DNA from: Bacteroidia bacterium
GTDB lineage: Bacteria; Bacteroidota; Bacteroidia; Palsa-965
Direction of reading: 5' to 3'
NCBI GenBank assembly: GCA_025454955.1
Contig: JALONL010000013.1
Location: forward strand, 1 to 64,000
Length of the DNA stretch: 64,000 bases
A model generated the notes under the pieces. The model searched no databases and had not been told where the DNA came from. It saw nothing but the letters and a program-made list of their open reading frames with translations. Below, piece by piece: positions 28,832-38,424 of the stretch (position 1 is its first letter; each line of letters begins with the position of its first letter). Position numbers and translations under genes: made by a program.

Positions 28832-29281
28832 TCAGAGAGTTGTGGCTGAACCGCCGGCGGCCTCGATGGCAGCTTTAGCGGTGGCCGAGAAGGCGTGAGC
28901 GGTTACGGCTGCTTTGGCTTTAAGTTCGCCGCGGCCGAGGATTTTGATACGGTCGTTTTTCGACACCAGACCGGCAGCGATGAGATCGGCGGGAGCGATG
29001 GTGCTCAGTGCCTTTTTCTCGATCAGTTGCTGAAGTACATCGAGGTTGATGCCTTTGTACTCCACGCGGTTGATGTTCTTGAAACCGAATTTGGGAACAC
29101 GGCGCTGGAGGGGCATCTGACCACCTTCAAAACCGCGTTTTGCAGAGTAACCCGAGCGCGACTGGGCGCCTTTGTGACCACGTGCCGAAGTACCGCCTTT
29201 GCCGGAGCCCTGGCCGCGGCCGAGTCGTTTGCCCTGGTTTTTAGTGGAACCTTTGGCAGGTGTAAGGTTGCTTAAGTTCAT
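28832..29281 (-). CDS. rplO: 50S ribosomal protein L15 (uL15)
   Basis: 149 residues. Starts [20 protein letters not shown], followed by the glycine-rich basic arm [18 protein letters not shown] that threads into 23S rRNA, and the core [18 protein letters not shown]. Late-assembling large-subunit protein. Tightly coupled to secY downstream. Confidence 0.97.
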   Translation of the reverse strand: MNLSNLTPAKGSTKNQGKRLGRGQGSGKGGTSARGHKGAQSRSGYSAKRGFEGGQMPLQRRVPKFGFKNINRVEYKGINLDVLQQLIEKKALSTIAPADLIAAGLVSKNDRIKILGRGELKAKAAVTAHAFSATAKAAIEAAGGSATTL

Positions 29282-29304
29282 TTCTTATACGATATTGAAT
29301 GTGA

Positions 29305-29484
29305 TCAGATATTTTCCACTTTCACTAAGTGCTGTACTTTGGCAACCATGCCAAGCACCTGCGGGGTGCCTTCTTTAACCACGGAGCGGTTCATACGCTT
29401 CAGGCCGAGGGCGATGAGCGTCTGCTTCTGACGCTCGGGATAGTCGATGCAGCTTTTAATCTGCGTGATTTTGATCTGGGCCAT
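29305..29484 (-). CDS. rpmD: 50S ribosomal protein L30 (uL30)
   Basis: 59 residues, read from the ATG at 29484 (MAQIKITQIKSCIDYPERQK). The core has TLIALGLKRMNRSVV and a C-terminal strand GMVAKVQHLVKVENI. The size and order between rpsE (12 bases upstream) and rplO (23 bases downstream) are those of the spc operon. Confidence 0.96.
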   Translation of the reverse strand: MAQIKITQIKSCIDYPERQKQTLIALGLKRMNRSVVKEGTPQVLGMVAKVQHLVKVENI

Positions 29485-29496
29485 TATGTGTACAGG

Positions 29497-30015
29497 TTAG
29501 CCGTTGAACACTTTATCCATTGAAATGCCACGCTGCTGGGCAACGCTGTGCGCATCGCGGAGCTGCATCAGGGCCGCCATGGTAGCTTTCACCACGTTGT
29601 GCGGGTTTGATGAGCCTTTGCTCTTCGCAAGTACGTCGGTAATACCAACGCTCTCAAGCACGGCACGCATAGCACCACCGGCAATTACACCGGTACCGTG
29701 CGAAGCGGGCTTGAGGAACACAAGCGAGCCACCGAATTTACCTTCCTGGGGGTGCGGAACAGAACCGTTCACGATGCACACCTTTACGAGGTTCTTCTTG
29801 GCATCTTCAATTGCCTTGGTGATTGCGTCGGTAACTTCCTTCGCTTTACCGAGACCGTAACCTACCACGCCTTTTTCGTTACCTACCACTACGATAGCGG
29901 TAAAACGGAAAGCACGGCCGCCTTTGGTTACTTTGGTTACACGCTGCACGCCAACCAAACGATCTTTCAGTTCGATGTCGCTGGACTTGACGCGTTTTAC
30001 GTTAACATTTGCCAT
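29497..30015 (-). CDS. rpsE: 30S ribosomal protein S5 (uS5)
   Basis: 172 residues. The N-terminal double-stranded RNA-binding fold has [21 protein letters not shown] and [17 protein letters not shown]; the C-terminal half has the conserved [16 protein letters not shown] and [20 protein letters not shown]. It helps form the mRNA entry tunnel and affects decoding accuracy. Confidence 0.98.
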   Translation of the reverse strand: MANVNVKRVKSSDIELKDRLVGVQRVTKVTKGGRAFRFTAIVVVGNEKGVVGYGLGKAKEVTDAITKAIEDAKKNLVKVCIVNGSVPHPQEGKFGGSLVFLKPASHGTGVIAGGAMRAVLESVGITDVLAKSKGSSNPHNVVKATMAALMQLRDAHSVAQQRGISMDKVFNG

Positions 30016-30053
30016 TTCTGCTGTTGCATTAACCCTTCACAGGGGATGATTCA

Positions 30054-30410
30054 TTAGAATTGAAGACCTCCTTCGCGTGCTGCCTCGGCGAGTGCTTTCA
30101 CTCGTCCATGGTAAAGGTAACCACCGCGGTCGAATACGATGGTCCTGATACCGGCTGCGACAGCTTTCTGGGCAATTGCACTGCCCACCAGCTTGGCCTG
30201 TTCGATTTTGTTTACTTTCTGGCCGGCTATCGCTTTTTCGCGCGATGAGGCGGCTACAAGGGTAACACCTTTCGTATCGTCGATGATCTGAACGTAGATA
30301 TCCTTGTTGCTGCGGAATACACTCAGGCGCGGAGAGGCTGTCGTGCCCGACAGGCGCTTGCGGATGCGCATCTGAATGCGTTTGCGGCGTTGTTCTTTTG
30401 TAATTGCCAT
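30054..30410 (-). CDS. rplR: 50S ribosomal protein L18 (uL18)
   Basis: 118 residues. Begins [20 protein letters not shown], with [20 protein letters not shown], then the alpha/beta core ending [26 protein letters not shown]. It binds 5S rRNA in the central protuberance with L5. Spaced 68 bases after rplF and 38 before rpsE. Confidence 0.97.
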   Translation of the reverse strand: MAITKEQRRKRIQMRIRKRLSGTTASPRLSVFRSNKDIYVQIIDDTKGVTLVAASSREKAIAGQKVNKIEQAKLVGSAIAQKAVAAGIRTIVFDRGGYLYHGRVKALAEAAREGGLQF

Positions 30411-30478
30411 TGTTCGTTCTGTCTTTATCGCCCGGATTTGGCCGGGAGCCCTCTAAGGGTGTGTCAGACCTTTGTTGA

Positions 30479-31033
30479 TTATTTACCGGCTGATTTACCT
30501 GCTTTGCGGCGCAGGATTTCGCCGGTGAATTTGATACCCTTGCCTTTGTACGGCTCCGGCTTACGGAGTGAACGGATCTTGGCCGCTACCATGCCCAGCA
30601 ACTCGTTGTCGTTGCATTCGAGAATGATTTTCGGGTTCTGACCTTTTTCGGCAGTTGCAGTAGCTTTGATTTCTTCGGGAAGTTCGAAGATGATATTGTG
30701 CGAGTAACCCAGGGTGAGTTCCAGTTGCTGGCCTTTAACGGCAGCACGGTAACCTACACCCACAAGCTCCTGTTCGGTTTTGTAGCCGGTTGATACGCCG
30801 GTAACCATATTCTGGAGCAGGGCACGGTAAAGACCGTGAAGGGCTTTATGACGTTTCTGTTCGGTAGGACGAACCAGGGTAACAATACCGCCGTCAATAT
30901 TAACCTGCATATCGGGATCGATCGAGCGCTTGAGCTCGCCCTTGGGACCTTTTACTGTAACGAGGTTTTTATCGTTTACAGAAACGCTAACGCCCTGGGG
31001 CAGTGTGATAGGAAGTTTACCAATTCGTGACAT
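30479..31033 (-). CDS. rplF: 50S ribosomal protein L6 (uL6)
   Basis: 184 residues from the ATG at 31033 (MSRIGKLPITLPQGV); a longer frame from 31069 would add 12 unconserved residues overlapping the rpsH end. Two repeated L6 domains are seen, the second ending in RKPEPYKGKGIKFTGEILRRKAGK. It lies near the sarcin-ricin loop and factor-binding site. Confidence 0.97.
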   Translation of the reverse strand: MSRIGKLPITLPQGVSVSVNDKNLVTVKGPKGELKRSIDPDMQVNIDGGIVTLVRPTEQKRHKALHGLYRALLQNMVTGVSTGYKTEQELVGVGYRAAVKGQQLELTLGYSHNIIFELPEEIKATATAEKGQNPKIILECNDNELLGMVAAKIRSLRKPEPYKGKGIKFTGEILRRKAGKSAGK

Positions 31034-31053
31034 AGTGATGACCCTCCGTGTGA

Positions 31054-31452
31054 TTAGTAAACAAAACAAAGAACTTCGCCACCCACATTGTCTTTGCGGG
31101 CTTCTTTGTCGGTCATCAGGCCTTTTGATGTTGACAAAATGGCCACGCCGAGTCCGTTCATTACGCGGGGCACTTCAGAAACGCCTGCATATTGACGAAG
31201 ACCCGGTTTTGAAACACGAACGAGGCCGCGGATTGCGGACTGCTTGGTGACGGGATGATACTTGAGAGCAATTTTGATGATGCCCTGTTTGTTGGCGCTG
31301 TCATCAAACTTGTAGTTGAGAATGTATCCTTTCTCGAAGAGGATCTTGGTGATCGCCTTCTTCGTGTTGGAAGCGGGAATTTCCACAACACGGTGATTTG
31401 CCTTGATGGCGTTCCTCACGCGGGTGAGGTAATCAGAGATTGTATCTGTCAT
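31054..31452 (-). CDS. rpsH: 30S ribosomal protein S8 (uS8)
   Basis: 132 residues from the ATG at 31452 ([20 protein letters not shown]); the frame is open upstream but that part is unconserved. The C-terminal signature [19 protein letters not shown] is present. It binds the central domain of 16S rRNA and, in E. coli, regulates the spc operon. The 78-base gap before it is one of the largest in this cluster. Confidence 0.97.
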   Translation of the reverse strand: MTDTISDYLTRVRNAIKANHRVVEIPASNTKKAITKILFEKGYILNYKFDDSANKQGIIKIALKYHPVTKQSAIRGLVRVSKPGLRQYAGVSEVPRVMNGLGVAILSTSKGLMTDKEARKDNVGGEVLCFVY

Positions 31453-31530
31453 TGTTATTGTTTTATATGTTATCCCGCACGCGGGATAATTATACAAAAC
31501 GCAAAAGAGCGTCTGTAGTTTACTTAGTTA

Positions 31531-31800
31531 TTACCAGCTTGATTTGGTTACTCCGGGTATTTTACCGGCGAGAGCCATTTCGCGCAACTGGTTGCGGCAG
31601 AGACCAAACTGGCGGTTGTAACCGCGGGGGCGGCCTGTAATCTTGCAACGGTTGCGCAAACGCACCGGTGAAGAGTTACGGGGCAGCTTCTGGAGTTCAG
31701 TCCAATTGCCTTCTTTCTTAAGCTGTGCACGCTTTTCAGCGAATTTATCTACCAGCTTTTGGCGCTTTACTTCGCGCGCCTTCATTGATTCTTTAGCCAT
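31531..31800 (-). CDS. rpsN: 30S ribosomal protein S14 (uS14), zinc-free form
   Basis: 89 residues, the long form. The region of the CXXC...CXXC zinc motif of short S14 proteins here reads [27 protein letters not shown], with only two cysteines, so zinc is not bound. The core [14 protein letters not shown] and C-terminal [11 protein letters not shown] are standard. Together with the zinc-free bL36 it reduces the zinc demand of this ribosome. Confidence 0.97.
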   Translation of the reverse strand: MAKESMKAREVKRQKLVDKFAEKRAQLKKEGNWTELQKLPRNSSPVRLRNRCKITGRPRGYNRQFGLCRNQLREMALAGKIPGVTKSSW

Positions 31801-31830
31801 GTTCCAGCCTTAAACGGGGTGCGAAGATAG

Positions 31831-32397
31831 TTATTTTTTCTGATTCTTGAACGGTAAACCAAATTCTGTGAGAAGAGCTTTAGCTTCTTCATCGGTATTG
31901 GCCGATGTAACGAAGGTAATGTCCATACCCATAATCTTGGCCACCTTGTCAATGTCGATCTCCGGGAAGATGATCTGTTCGGTTACACCGAGGGTGTAAT
32001 TTCCTTTTCCGTCGAAGCCTTTCTCGTTGATACCGCGGAAATCGCGGATACGGGGAAGCGCGGTAGAAACCAGGCGGTCGAGGAACTCCCACATGCGGTC
32101 GCCGCGCAGGGTTACTTTCACACCGATGGCTACGCCTTTACGGAGTTTGAAGTTTGAGATGTCTTTGCGTGAAATGGTTGACACGGGTTTTTGACCGGTG
32201 ATGGTAGCCATTTCTTTCAAAGCACCTTCAATGAGTTTTTTATCAGCAACCGCATCGCCGATACCCTGGTTGAGGCAGATTTTCTCCAGACGGGGAACCT
32301 GCATAGGGCTTTTGTAGTTGAAGCGCTTCTGGAGCGAGGGCACTGCCTGCTCACGGTAAAGGGCTTTCATACGCGGATTGTAGGTCGAGGTAGCCAT
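31831..32397 (-). CDS. rplE: 50S ribosomal protein L5 (uL5)
   Basis: 188 residues. Contains [20 protein letters not shown] and [22 protein letters not shown], which are the 5S rRNA and P-site contacts, and ends in the [24 protein letters not shown] motif. Its ATG overlaps the rplX stop by one base (TAATG), so the two are translationally coupled. Confidence 0.97.
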   Translation of the reverse strand: MATSTYNPRMKALYREQAVPSLQKRFNYKSPMQVPRLEKICLNQGIGDAVADKKLIEGALKEMATITGQKPVSTISRKDISNFKLRKGVAIGVKVTLRGDRMWEFLDRLVSTALPRIRDFRGINEKGFDGKGNYTLGVTEQIIFPEIDIDKVAKIMGMDITFVTSANTDEEAKALLTEFGLPFKNQKK

Positions 32398-32720
32398 TAC
32401 TTGATTGCCTCCTTCGATTTTTTGGAGTAACGTTCGATTTTACCGGTCTTCTCGTTTTCACGGCGGCCTACGCGGGTAGCGTTGCCTGATCCGTCAACGA
32501 GCATCAGGTTCGAGATGTGGATAGTTGCGGGAACGTCCACGATACCACCGTTCGGATATTTCGAGGTGGGCTTGGTGTGTTTCTTCACAGTCACACCTTC
32601 GAGGGTAACGCGCTGGGTGTCGGGGTTAACCGACAGCACTTTGTAGCGTTCTTTGCTGCTCTTGTGCTCGCCAGAGATCACCAGAACAGTGTCGCCTTTT
32701 TTAATTTTCAGCTTTGCCAT
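32397..32720 (-). CDS. rplX: 50S ribosomal protein L24 (uL24)
   Basis: 107 residues. The KOW motif begins [27 protein letters not shown], followed by the conserved [21 protein letters not shown]. It starts 23S rRNA folding. Fourteen bases follow rplN. Confidence 0.97.
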   Translation of the reverse strand: MAKLKIKKGDTVLVISGEHKSSKERYKVLSVNPDTQRVTLEGVTVKKHTKPTSKYPNGGIVDVPATIHISNLMLVDGSGNATRVGRRENEKTGKIERYSKKSKEAIK

Positions 32721-32734
32721 TTTGCTGGTTCTGA

Positions 32735-33103
32735 TTAGAGCACTTCAGGTGCAAGTGAAATGATCTTTGTGTAATTGGTATCGCGCAGTTCGCGTGCCAC
32801 GGGTCCGAAGATACGGGTGCCGCGGAGTTCGTCCTGGGCGTTCAGCAGTACGCAGGCGTTGTCATCGAAACGGATGTACGAGCCATCTGCACGGCTGATT
32901 TCTTTTTTGGTGCGCACCACCACGGCTTTTGATACGGTACCTTTTTTCACGTTGCCCGAGGGCAGGGCGTGTTTTACGGTAACCACAATTTTATCGCCGA
33001 TAGAAGCATAACGCTTCTTGGTGCCACCGAGTACACGGATGCAGAGTACTTCTTTTGCTCCGCTGTTGTCGGCTACTGTAAGCCGGGATTCCTGTTGGAT
33101 CAT
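32735..33103 (-). CDS. rplN: 50S ribosomal protein L14 (uL14)
   Basis: 122 residues, the standard length. Starts [27 protein letters not shown] and contains the signature [26 protein letters not shown]; ends [23 protein letters not shown]. It forms intersubunit bridge B8 and binds ribosome-silencing factor. Confidence 0.98.
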   Translation of the reverse strand: MIQQESRLTVADNSGAKEVLCIRVLGGTKKRYASIGDKIVVTVKHALPSGNVKKGTVSKAVVVRTKKEISRADGSYIRFDDNACVLLNAQDELRGTRIFGPVARELRDTNYTKIISLAPEVL

Positions 33104-33138
33104 CGCGCTATATCGCTTTACTAATCGTCAGACTTCGG

Positions 33139-33411
33139 TTACTTGGCCCGCTCTACAATTTCCACTAAGCGCCAGCATTTGCTTTTACTCAACGGACGGG
33201 TTTCCTGGATACGAACAACATCACCGATGTTGCACTCGTTCTTTTCGTCGTGTGCAGTGAAGGTGGAAGTCTTCTTCATGAATTTCCCGTATTTCGGGTG
33301 TTTCACCTTGCGTTCCACAGCAACCACGATGGATTTTTGCATCTTATTGCTAATCACTGTGCCGGTTTTCTCTTTGCGGAGGTTCCGGGTTATGGTTTGT
33401 TCCATGTTCAT
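33139..33411 (-). CDS. rpsQ: 30S ribosomal protein S17 (uS17)
   Basis: 90 residues; the start may be the ATG at 33411 or the second at 33405. The OB-fold has [29 protein letters not shown] and the signature [22 protein letters not shown]. It binds the 5' domain of 16S rRNA. Sits between rpmC and rplN. Confidence 0.97.
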   Translation of the reverse strand: MNMEQTITRNLRKEKTGTVISNKMQKSIVVAVERKVKHPKYGKFMKKTSTFTAHDEKNECNIGDVVRIQETRPLSKSKCWRLVEIVERAK

Positions 33412-33435
33412 CAGTCGTTATTGGTTGTGGAACGT

Positions 33436-33639
33436 TTAGTTGGTTGCTGTGTTTGCATTGCGCTTGTTGATTTCTGTCAACAGGCGTGCAATGTGGCGTC
33501 GTGAGGCGCGTATTTTCATGGGGTTCTCGGCGGGAGACACCATGTGATTGAGCTTCATCTTTGCGAGCTGACCCTGTTCCTGGGCGAGGTGCTCTCGAAG
33601 CTCTGCCACTGACAATTGGGCGATATCTTTCTGTTTCAT
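33436..33639 (-). CDS. rpmC: 50S ribosomal protein L29 (uL29)
   Basis: 67 residues, two long helices: AQLSVAELREHLAQEQGQLAKMKLN and MKIRASRRHIARLLTEINKR. It lies at the tunnel exit where trigger factor and SRP dock. Spacing of 24-26 bases on each side. Confidence 0.97.
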   Translation of the reverse strand: MKQKDIAQLSVAELREHLAQEQGQLAKMKLNHMVSPAENPMKIRASRRHIARLLTEINKRNANTATN

Positions 33640-33665
33640 CGCGCTTGGTTATTTACTTTTCTGCC

Positions 33666-34094
33666 TTAGGCGTTATCGGGTGAGTAATCGGCACGAACGA
33701 TGAACCGTGTGGTAACCGGGAGCTTCTGTGCGGCAAGGCGCAGGGCTTCTTTGGCGGTTTCCAGGGGAACACCTTCGGCTTCGAACAATACTGAACCGGG
33801 TTTTACCACAGCCACCCAGAATTCGGGGGCACCTTTACCTTTACCCATACGTACCTCGGCAGGTTTACGGGTAATGGGTTTATCGGGGAATACGCGGATC
33901 CACACCTGGCCTTCACGCTTGAGGTAACGTGTCATGGCAACACGGGCGGCTTCGATCTGCTTGGCGGTGAGCCAGCATTCTTCGAGCGATTTGATGGCGA
34001 ATGATCCGAAAGCGAGCTGGTTGCCACGGGTGGCGTTACCTTTCACTTTCATCTTATGTTGCTTCCGGAATTTCGTCCGTTTCGGCTGTAACAT
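33666..34094 (-). CDS. rplP: 50S ribosomal protein L16 (uL16)
   Basis: 142 residues. Starts [27 protein letters not shown]; contains the signature [39 protein letters not shown]. It contacts the A-site tRNA elbow and the 23S rRNA. Length is a few residues over the E. coli protein. Confidence 0.98.
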   Translation of the reverse strand: MLQPKRTKFRKQHKMKVKGNATRGNQLAFGSFAIKSLEECWLTAKQIEAARVAMTRYLKREGQVWIRVFPDKPITRKPAEVRMGKGKGAPEFWVAVVKPGSVLFEAEGVPLETAKEALRLAAQKLPVTTRFIVRADYSPDNA

Positions 34095-34132
34095 GATCGA
34101 CTTACGTTAGTACGATTACTTTCTGGTGTGAA

Positions 34133-34900
34133 TTATTTGCTGGCCGCGTTGTTATTGTTGCTGCCTTCCTTGCGGGGACCGCGGCGCTGGCGGCGGCCAT
34201 CGCGGCGATCGCCTCCTGCGGGAGCCTGACGCTTTTCGCGCTGGGCACCGTTGGCGTTGGGTGACAGGTCGATTTTGCCATACAGCTCTCCTTTGCAGAT
34301 CCACACTTTTACGCCTATACGGCCGTATTGTGTATGTGCTTCGGCAAGTGCGTAGTCAATATCAGCACGGAGGGTATGCAGGGGAACGCGGCCTTCCTTG
34401 TAACCTTCTACGCGGGCAATTTCTGCACCGGCAAGACGGCCTGAGCATTTTACCTTGATACCTTCGGCTCCCATGCGCATGGTAGAGGCAATAGCCATCT
34501 TGATAGCGCGACGGAAAGAGATACGGCCTTCGATCTGACGGGCGATGCTGTCGGCCACCAGACGAGCGTCGAGCTCGGGGCGCTTCACTTCGAAGATGTT
34601 GATCTGAACTTCTTTGCCGGTGAGCTTTTTGATCTCTTCCTTGAGTTTATCAACTTCTTTACCGCCTTTACCGATGATGATACCGGGACGAGCCGTGTGG
34701 ATCGTAACGGTGATCAGCTTCATGGTGCGCTCGATCACAATTTTGGAGATGCTGCCTTTAGAAAGGCGGGCTTTCATGTAGGCGCGGATCTTTTCGTCTT
34801 CGAGAATTTTCTCGGCATAGTGACGGCCACCGTACCAGTTGGAATCCCAGCCACGGACGATACCCAGGCGCAGACCGATCGGATTTACTTTTTGTCCCAT
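34133..34900 (-). CDS. rpsC: 30S ribosomal protein S3 (uS3)
   Basis: 255 residues. An N-terminal KH domain carries [20 protein letters not shown] (GXXG loop) and the C-terminal domain has [30 protein letters not shown]. An extended C-terminal tail (about residues 220-255) is Arg/Gly/Asn-rich. It forms the mRNA entry helicase site with S4 and S5. Confidence 0.98.
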   Translation of the reverse strand: MGQKVNPIGLRLGIVRGWDSNWYGGRHYAEKILEDEKIRAYMKARLSKGSISKIVIERTMKLITVTIHTARPGIIIGKGGKEVDKLKEEIKKLTGKEVQINIFEVKRPELDARLVADSIARQIEGRISFRRAIKMAIASTMRMGAEGIKVKCSGRLAGAEIARVEGYKEGRVPLHTLRADIDYALAEAHTQYGRIGVKVWICKGELYGKIDLSPNANGAQREKRQAPAGGDRRDGRRQRRGPRKEGSNNNNAASK

Positions 34901-34910
34901 TGTTGTGTCT

Positions 34911-35309
34911 TTACGCGGTCTTAATTTCGTCGATAATAAGCGTTACGTGGTTCGAACGCTTGCGGATGCGGTGTGCGCGGCCCTGCGGAGCGGCAGAGAT
35001 ACGCTTGAGCATGGTGGCGCTGTCAACCATTACAGTTTTTACGAAGAGGGCATCAGCCTGTGCGGTGCTGCCTGATTTCTTTTCGTAGTTGGCGATTGCC
35101 GAACGGAGGAGTTTCTCCAGACGGCCTGCCGCTTCCTTATTGGTAAAGCGGAGGATATTGAGCGCCTTGAACACTTCCTGACCACGGATCAGGTCGGCTA
35201 CCAGACGCATTTTACGCGGCGAGGTGGGTACGTTGTTCAGACGGGCGATGTAAGTGCTTTTCATCGCGTCCTTCCGAGCTGCAGCCACATTTTCTTTTCT
35301 GCGTGCCAT
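34911..35309 (-). CDS. rplV: 50S ribosomal protein L22 (uL22)
   Basis: 132 residues. An N-terminal extension of about 15 basic residues precedes the core [24 protein letters not shown]; the C-terminal part has [28 protein letters not shown], whose hairpin lines the exit tunnel at the macrolide site. Ten bases precede rpsC. Confidence 0.97.
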   Translation of the reverse strand: MARRKENVAAARKDAMKSTYIARLNNVPTSPRKMRLVADLIRGQEVFKALNILRFTNKEAAGRLEKLLRSAIANYEKKSGSTAQADALFVKTVMVDSATMLKRISAAPQGRAHRIRKRSNHVTLIIDEIKTA

Positions 35310-35340
35310 TTGTTTGTTGGTCGTTTGGTCGGTTCGTTAA

Positions 35341-35616
35341 TTACTTTTTCTTGTCTTTGTTGCCGGCATGGCCACGGAATGTACGTGTGGGTGAAAATTC
35401 ACCAAGACGATGTCCGACCATGTTTTCGGTAACATACACGGGAACAAATTTGTTACCGTTATGAACCGCAAAGGTATGACCAACAAACTCGGGCGTGATC
35501 ATCGAGCGGCGCGACCAGGTTTTGATAGCCTGTTTCTTGCCCGACGTGTTCATCGCGTCGATCTTTTTTTCCAGTTTAAGGTCAACATAAGGACCTTTTT
35601 TGAGCGAACGTGCCAT
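35341..35616 (-). CDS. rpsS: 30S ribosomal protein S19 (uS19)
   Basis: 91 residues. Starts [19 protein letters not shown] and contains [42 protein letters not shown] and a C-terminal [18 protein letters not shown]. It binds the head and the A-site finger region. The signature region is complete. Confidence 0.98.
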   Translation of the reverse strand: MARSLKKGPYVDLKLEKKIDAMNTSGKKQAIKTWSRRSMITPEFVGHTFAVHNGNKFVPVYVTENMVGHRLGEFSPTRTFRGHAGNKDKKK

Positions 35617-35646
35617 GTTTGGTTCTGCTTCTTACGCCTTAGCTAA

Positions 35647-36471
35647 TTACTTTTTGCGGCGCTCGATGATGTACTTGTTGGAGGACTTTTTGGGGTAGCG
35701 GGTCTTGAGACCTTTGGCGGGTTTACCGCTGCGTGAGCGCGGGTGACCGCCAGAAGCGCGACCTTCGCCACCACCCATCGGGTGATCTACCGGGTTCATT
35801 GCTACACCACGGTTGCGGGGGCGACGGCCCAGCCAACGATTGCGACCAGCTTTGCCGTGCATTTCCAGGCTGTGATCGGCGTTAGACACCGAGCCAACCG
35901 TGGCCAGGCAGGTAATGAGCACCATACGTGTCTCGCCAGAAGGGAGACGCAGTACTGCAAAGCGACCATCGCGGGCGCTGAGCTGTGCGTAGGTACCTGC
36001 ACTGCGGGCAATTTTCGCACCCTGGCCGGGGCGCATCTCAATGTTGTGGATCACTGTACCCAGCGGAATATCCGACAGGAACATGGCGTGACCTACTTCG
36101 GGAACGGCATTTTTGCCTGACATCACTGTCTGACCAACCTTGAGGCCGGTAGGTGCAATGATGTAACGCTTTTCGCCGTCGGCATATACCACGAGGGCAA
36201 TGCGGGCAGAACGGTTGGGATCGTATTCGATCGTTTTAACCGTTGCGGGAATATCCTGCTTATCGCGCTTGAAGTCGATAATGCGATATTTCTGTTTGTG
36301 ACCGCCACCGATGTAGCGCATCGTCATTTTTCCGGTGTTGTTACGACCGCCGGATTTTGTTTTCGGGGCCAGCAGGCTTTTCTCCGGGGTACCGGTAGTA
36401 ATGCCTTCGCTGGTTACCAGAATACGGTGACGCTGTGCGGGTGTGAGCGGACGAAATTTCTTCAGTGCCAT
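35647..36471 (-). CDS. rplB: 50S ribosomal protein L2 (uL2)
   Basis: 274 residues. The KOW/OB RNA-binding core includes [22 protein letters not shown], and the C-terminal signature has [21 protein letters not shown], with a methionine where many bacteria have a second histidine. It supports subunit joining and the peptidyl-transferase centre. A basic tail ends in YIIERRKK. Confidence 0.98.
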   Translation of the reverse strand: MALKKFRPLTPAQRHRILVTSEGITTGTPEKSLLAPKTKSGGRNNTGKMTMRYIGGGHKQKYRIIDFKRDKQDIPATVKTIEYDPNRSARIALVVYADGEKRYIIAPTGLKVGQTVMSGKNAVPEVGHAMFLSDIPLGTVIHNIEMRPGQGAKIARSAGTYAQLSARDGRFAVLRLPSGETRMVLITCLATVGSVSNADHSLEMHGKAGRNRWLGRRPRNRGVAMNPVDHPMGGGEGRASGGHPRSRSGKPAKGLKTRYPKKSSNKYIIERRKK

Positions 36472-36495
36472 GGCTCCTGAGTTATCTGCCTTTGA

Positions 36496-36786
36496 TTAGA
36501 GATTGCTGTAGAAATCGATCGTATCACCTTTGCGGAGTGTTACGACGGCCTTTTTGGCGCGGTTGGCAATACCGACTTGCATTCCGGCGCGTGTGTAACG
36601 CTGACGGACTTTGCCGATGTAGTTCATTGTGTTTACCGACTCAACGGAAACACCATACATCTTTTCAACGGCCTGTTTGATCTGAAGCTTGTTCGCCTTC
36701 GAGTCAACGATGAACCCGAATCGGTTCAGTTTCTCGGCGGCCTGCGACTGCTTCTCAGTGATGATCGGCTTAATGAGTACGCTCAT
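36496..36786 (-). CDS. rplW: 50S ribosomal protein L23 (uL23)
   Basis: 96 residues. Starts MSVLIKPIITEKQSQAAEKLNRFGF with KANKLQIKQAVEKMYGVSVESVNTMNY. It docks trigger factor and the SecY complex at the tunnel exit. Preceded by rplD by six bases. Confidence 0.97.
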   Translation of the reverse strand: MSVLIKPIITEKQSQAAEKLNRFGFIVDSKANKLQIKQAVEKMYGVSVESVNTMNYIGKVRQRYTRAGMQVGIANRAKKAVVTLRKGDTIDFYSNL

Positions 36787-36792
36787 GGCTTC

Positions 36793-37422
36793 TTAGTTGT
36801 TCAACAGGTTTTCGATGGTGTTCACCGAACTTTCCACGAGAAGGATGTTGTTTGCGTTCAGAATATCGTAAGTATTTAATTCTGAAACAGTTACAACCTT
36901 CGCCTTGGTCAGATTTCGGGACGACAAATATACGTTTTTGTTCGTGCCGTTTAACACGAGGAGTGTTTTTTTGTCAGCAACCTTGAGGCTGTTGAGTATC
37001 TCCGCGTATTTTTTGGTGGCAGGAGCTTCGAAGTTGAAGTCTTCCAAAACAGTGATATTGCTTTCTTTTGCTTTGTAAGCAAGAGCCGATTTACGGGCAA
37101 GCGCCTTCACTTTTTTGTTGAGTTTAAAGCTGTAATCGCGCGGCTCGGGGCCGAATGCACGTCCACCGCCACGGAACAGGGGCGATTTCATGCTGCCGGC
37201 ACGGGCACCACCGGTGCCTTTCTGGCGCTTGAGCTTCTTAGTGGTGCGGGCAATTTCGGCACGCTCCTTTGCTTTATGCGTTCCCTGACGCTGAGCAGCA
37301 AGGTACTGCTTCACATCGAGATAAATCGCATGGTCGTTCGGCTCAATGCCGAATACCGCATCGGAGAGGTTCACCTTTTTCGACGTTGCCTTGCCGTCGA
37401 TGTTATACACTGTGACTTCCAT
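36793..37422 (-). CDS. rplD: 50S ribosomal protein L4 (uL4)
   Basis: 209 residues. The tunnel-lining extension is [37 protein letters not shown], framed by a Rossmann-like core ending [22 protein letters not shown]. In E. coli it autoregulates the S10 operon; not testable here. Two bases separate it from rplC. Confidence 0.98.
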   Translation of the reverse strand: MEVTVYNIDGKATSKKVNLSDAVFGIEPNDHAIYLDVKQYLAAQRQGTHKAKERAEIARTTKKLKRQKGTGGARAGSMKSPLFRGGGRAFGPEPRDYSFKLNKKVKALARKSALAYKAKESNITVLEDFNFEAPATKKYAEILNSLKVADKKTLLVLNGTNKNVYLSSRNLTKAKVVTVSELNTYDILNANNILLVESSVNTIENLLNN

Positions 37423-37424
37423 GA

Positions 37425-38042
37425 TTATTTCTCGATGATTACGTATGAATCTTTAGCGCCGGGGATAGAACCTTTCACTACGAGGAGGTTCTTTTCGGGC
37501 ATTACTTTCATGATTTCCAGGTTCTGCTTCGTCACAGTGCGGCCACCGGTGCGGCCGGCCATGCGCATACCTTTCATTACACGCGATGCGTCGGAAGAGT
37601 TACCGAGTGAACCGGGAGCGCGCAGACGGTCGTGCTGGCCGTGGGTGGTTCCACCCACACCGCCGAAGCCGTGACGCTTCATTACACCCTGAAAACCTTT
37701 GCCTTTTGAGATGCCGCTGACGTCAACGAGTTCACCTTCCTGAAACAGCTCCACCGTGATTACATCGCCGGTGTTTTTGGTCTCTTCGAAAGAGCGGAAT
37801 TCAACCAGCTTGCGCTTGGGAGATGTTCCGGCTTTCTTGAAGTGACCCTGCATTGCTGAAGAGGTGTGTTTCTCTTTCTTTTCGTCAAAGGCAAGCTGAA
37901 GGGCATCATAACCGTCTTTTTCAACGGTTTTCACTTGCGTTACCACGCAAGGACCAACCTCGATCACCGTGCATGGCACATACTTGCCATTGGCACCAAA
38001 GATGCTGGTCATACCTACTTTTTTACCTATCAAGCCTGACAT
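37425..38042 (-). CDS. rplC: 50S ribosomal protein L3 (uL3)
   Basis: 205 residues. Starts [23 protein letters not shown] and contains the signature [31 protein letters not shown], the extension that reaches the peptidyl-transferase centre. The glutamine in HGQH is the one methylated by PrmB in E. coli. 57 bases follow rpsJ. Confidence 0.98.
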   Translation of the reverse strand: MSGLIGKKVGMTSIFGANGKYVPCTVIEVGPCVVTQVKTVEKDGYDALQLAFDEKKEKHTSSAMQGHFKKAGTSPKRKLVEFRSFEETKNTGDVITVELFQEGELVDVSGISKGKGFQGVMKRHGFGGVGGTTHGQHDRLRAPGSLGNSSDASRVMKGMRMAGRTGGRTVTKQNLEIMKVMPEKNLLVVKGSIPGAKDSYVIIEK

Positions 38043-38099
38043 GGTAGTTTTTAGTTACTGTTTAATTGTTTTTGTTCTCTGTGTCGGTACGAATGACAA

Positions 38100-38408
38100 T
38101 CAGGGCACTTTGATTTCCACTTCTACGCCGCTGGGCAGTTCGAGCTTCATCAGGGCATCAACCGTTTTGGAGGTTGAGCTGTAGATGTCGAGCAAACGCT
38201 TGTAGCTGCAGAGCTGGAACTGTTCGCGCGCTTTCTTGTTGACGTGCGGCGAGCGGAGAACCGTGTAGATGCGCTTGTGGGTAGGCAGCGGAATGGGGCC
38301 ACTTACCACGGCGCCGGTTGATTTAACCGTTTTCACGATCTTCTCGGCCGATTTGTCAACCAGGTTGTAGTCGTACGACTTCAGTTTGATCCGAATTTTC
38401 TGGCTCAT
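38100..38408 (-). CDS. rpsJ: 30S ribosomal protein S10 (uS10)
   Basis: 102 residues from the ATG at 38408 ([20 protein letters not shown]); a longer open frame to 38462 overlaps fusA and is not conserved. The loop [30 protein letters not shown] is standard. It links the ribosome to NusG and antitermination. Sixteen bases follow fusA, with no tuf gene in between. Confidence 0.97.
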   Translation of the reverse strand: MSQKIRIKLKSYDYNLVDKSAEKIVKTVKSTGAVVSGPIPLPTHKRIYTVLRSPHVNKKAREQFQLCSYKRLLDIYSSTSKTVDALMKLELPSGVEVEIKVP

Positions 38409-38424
38409 GTTATCTGGTTGCGAA

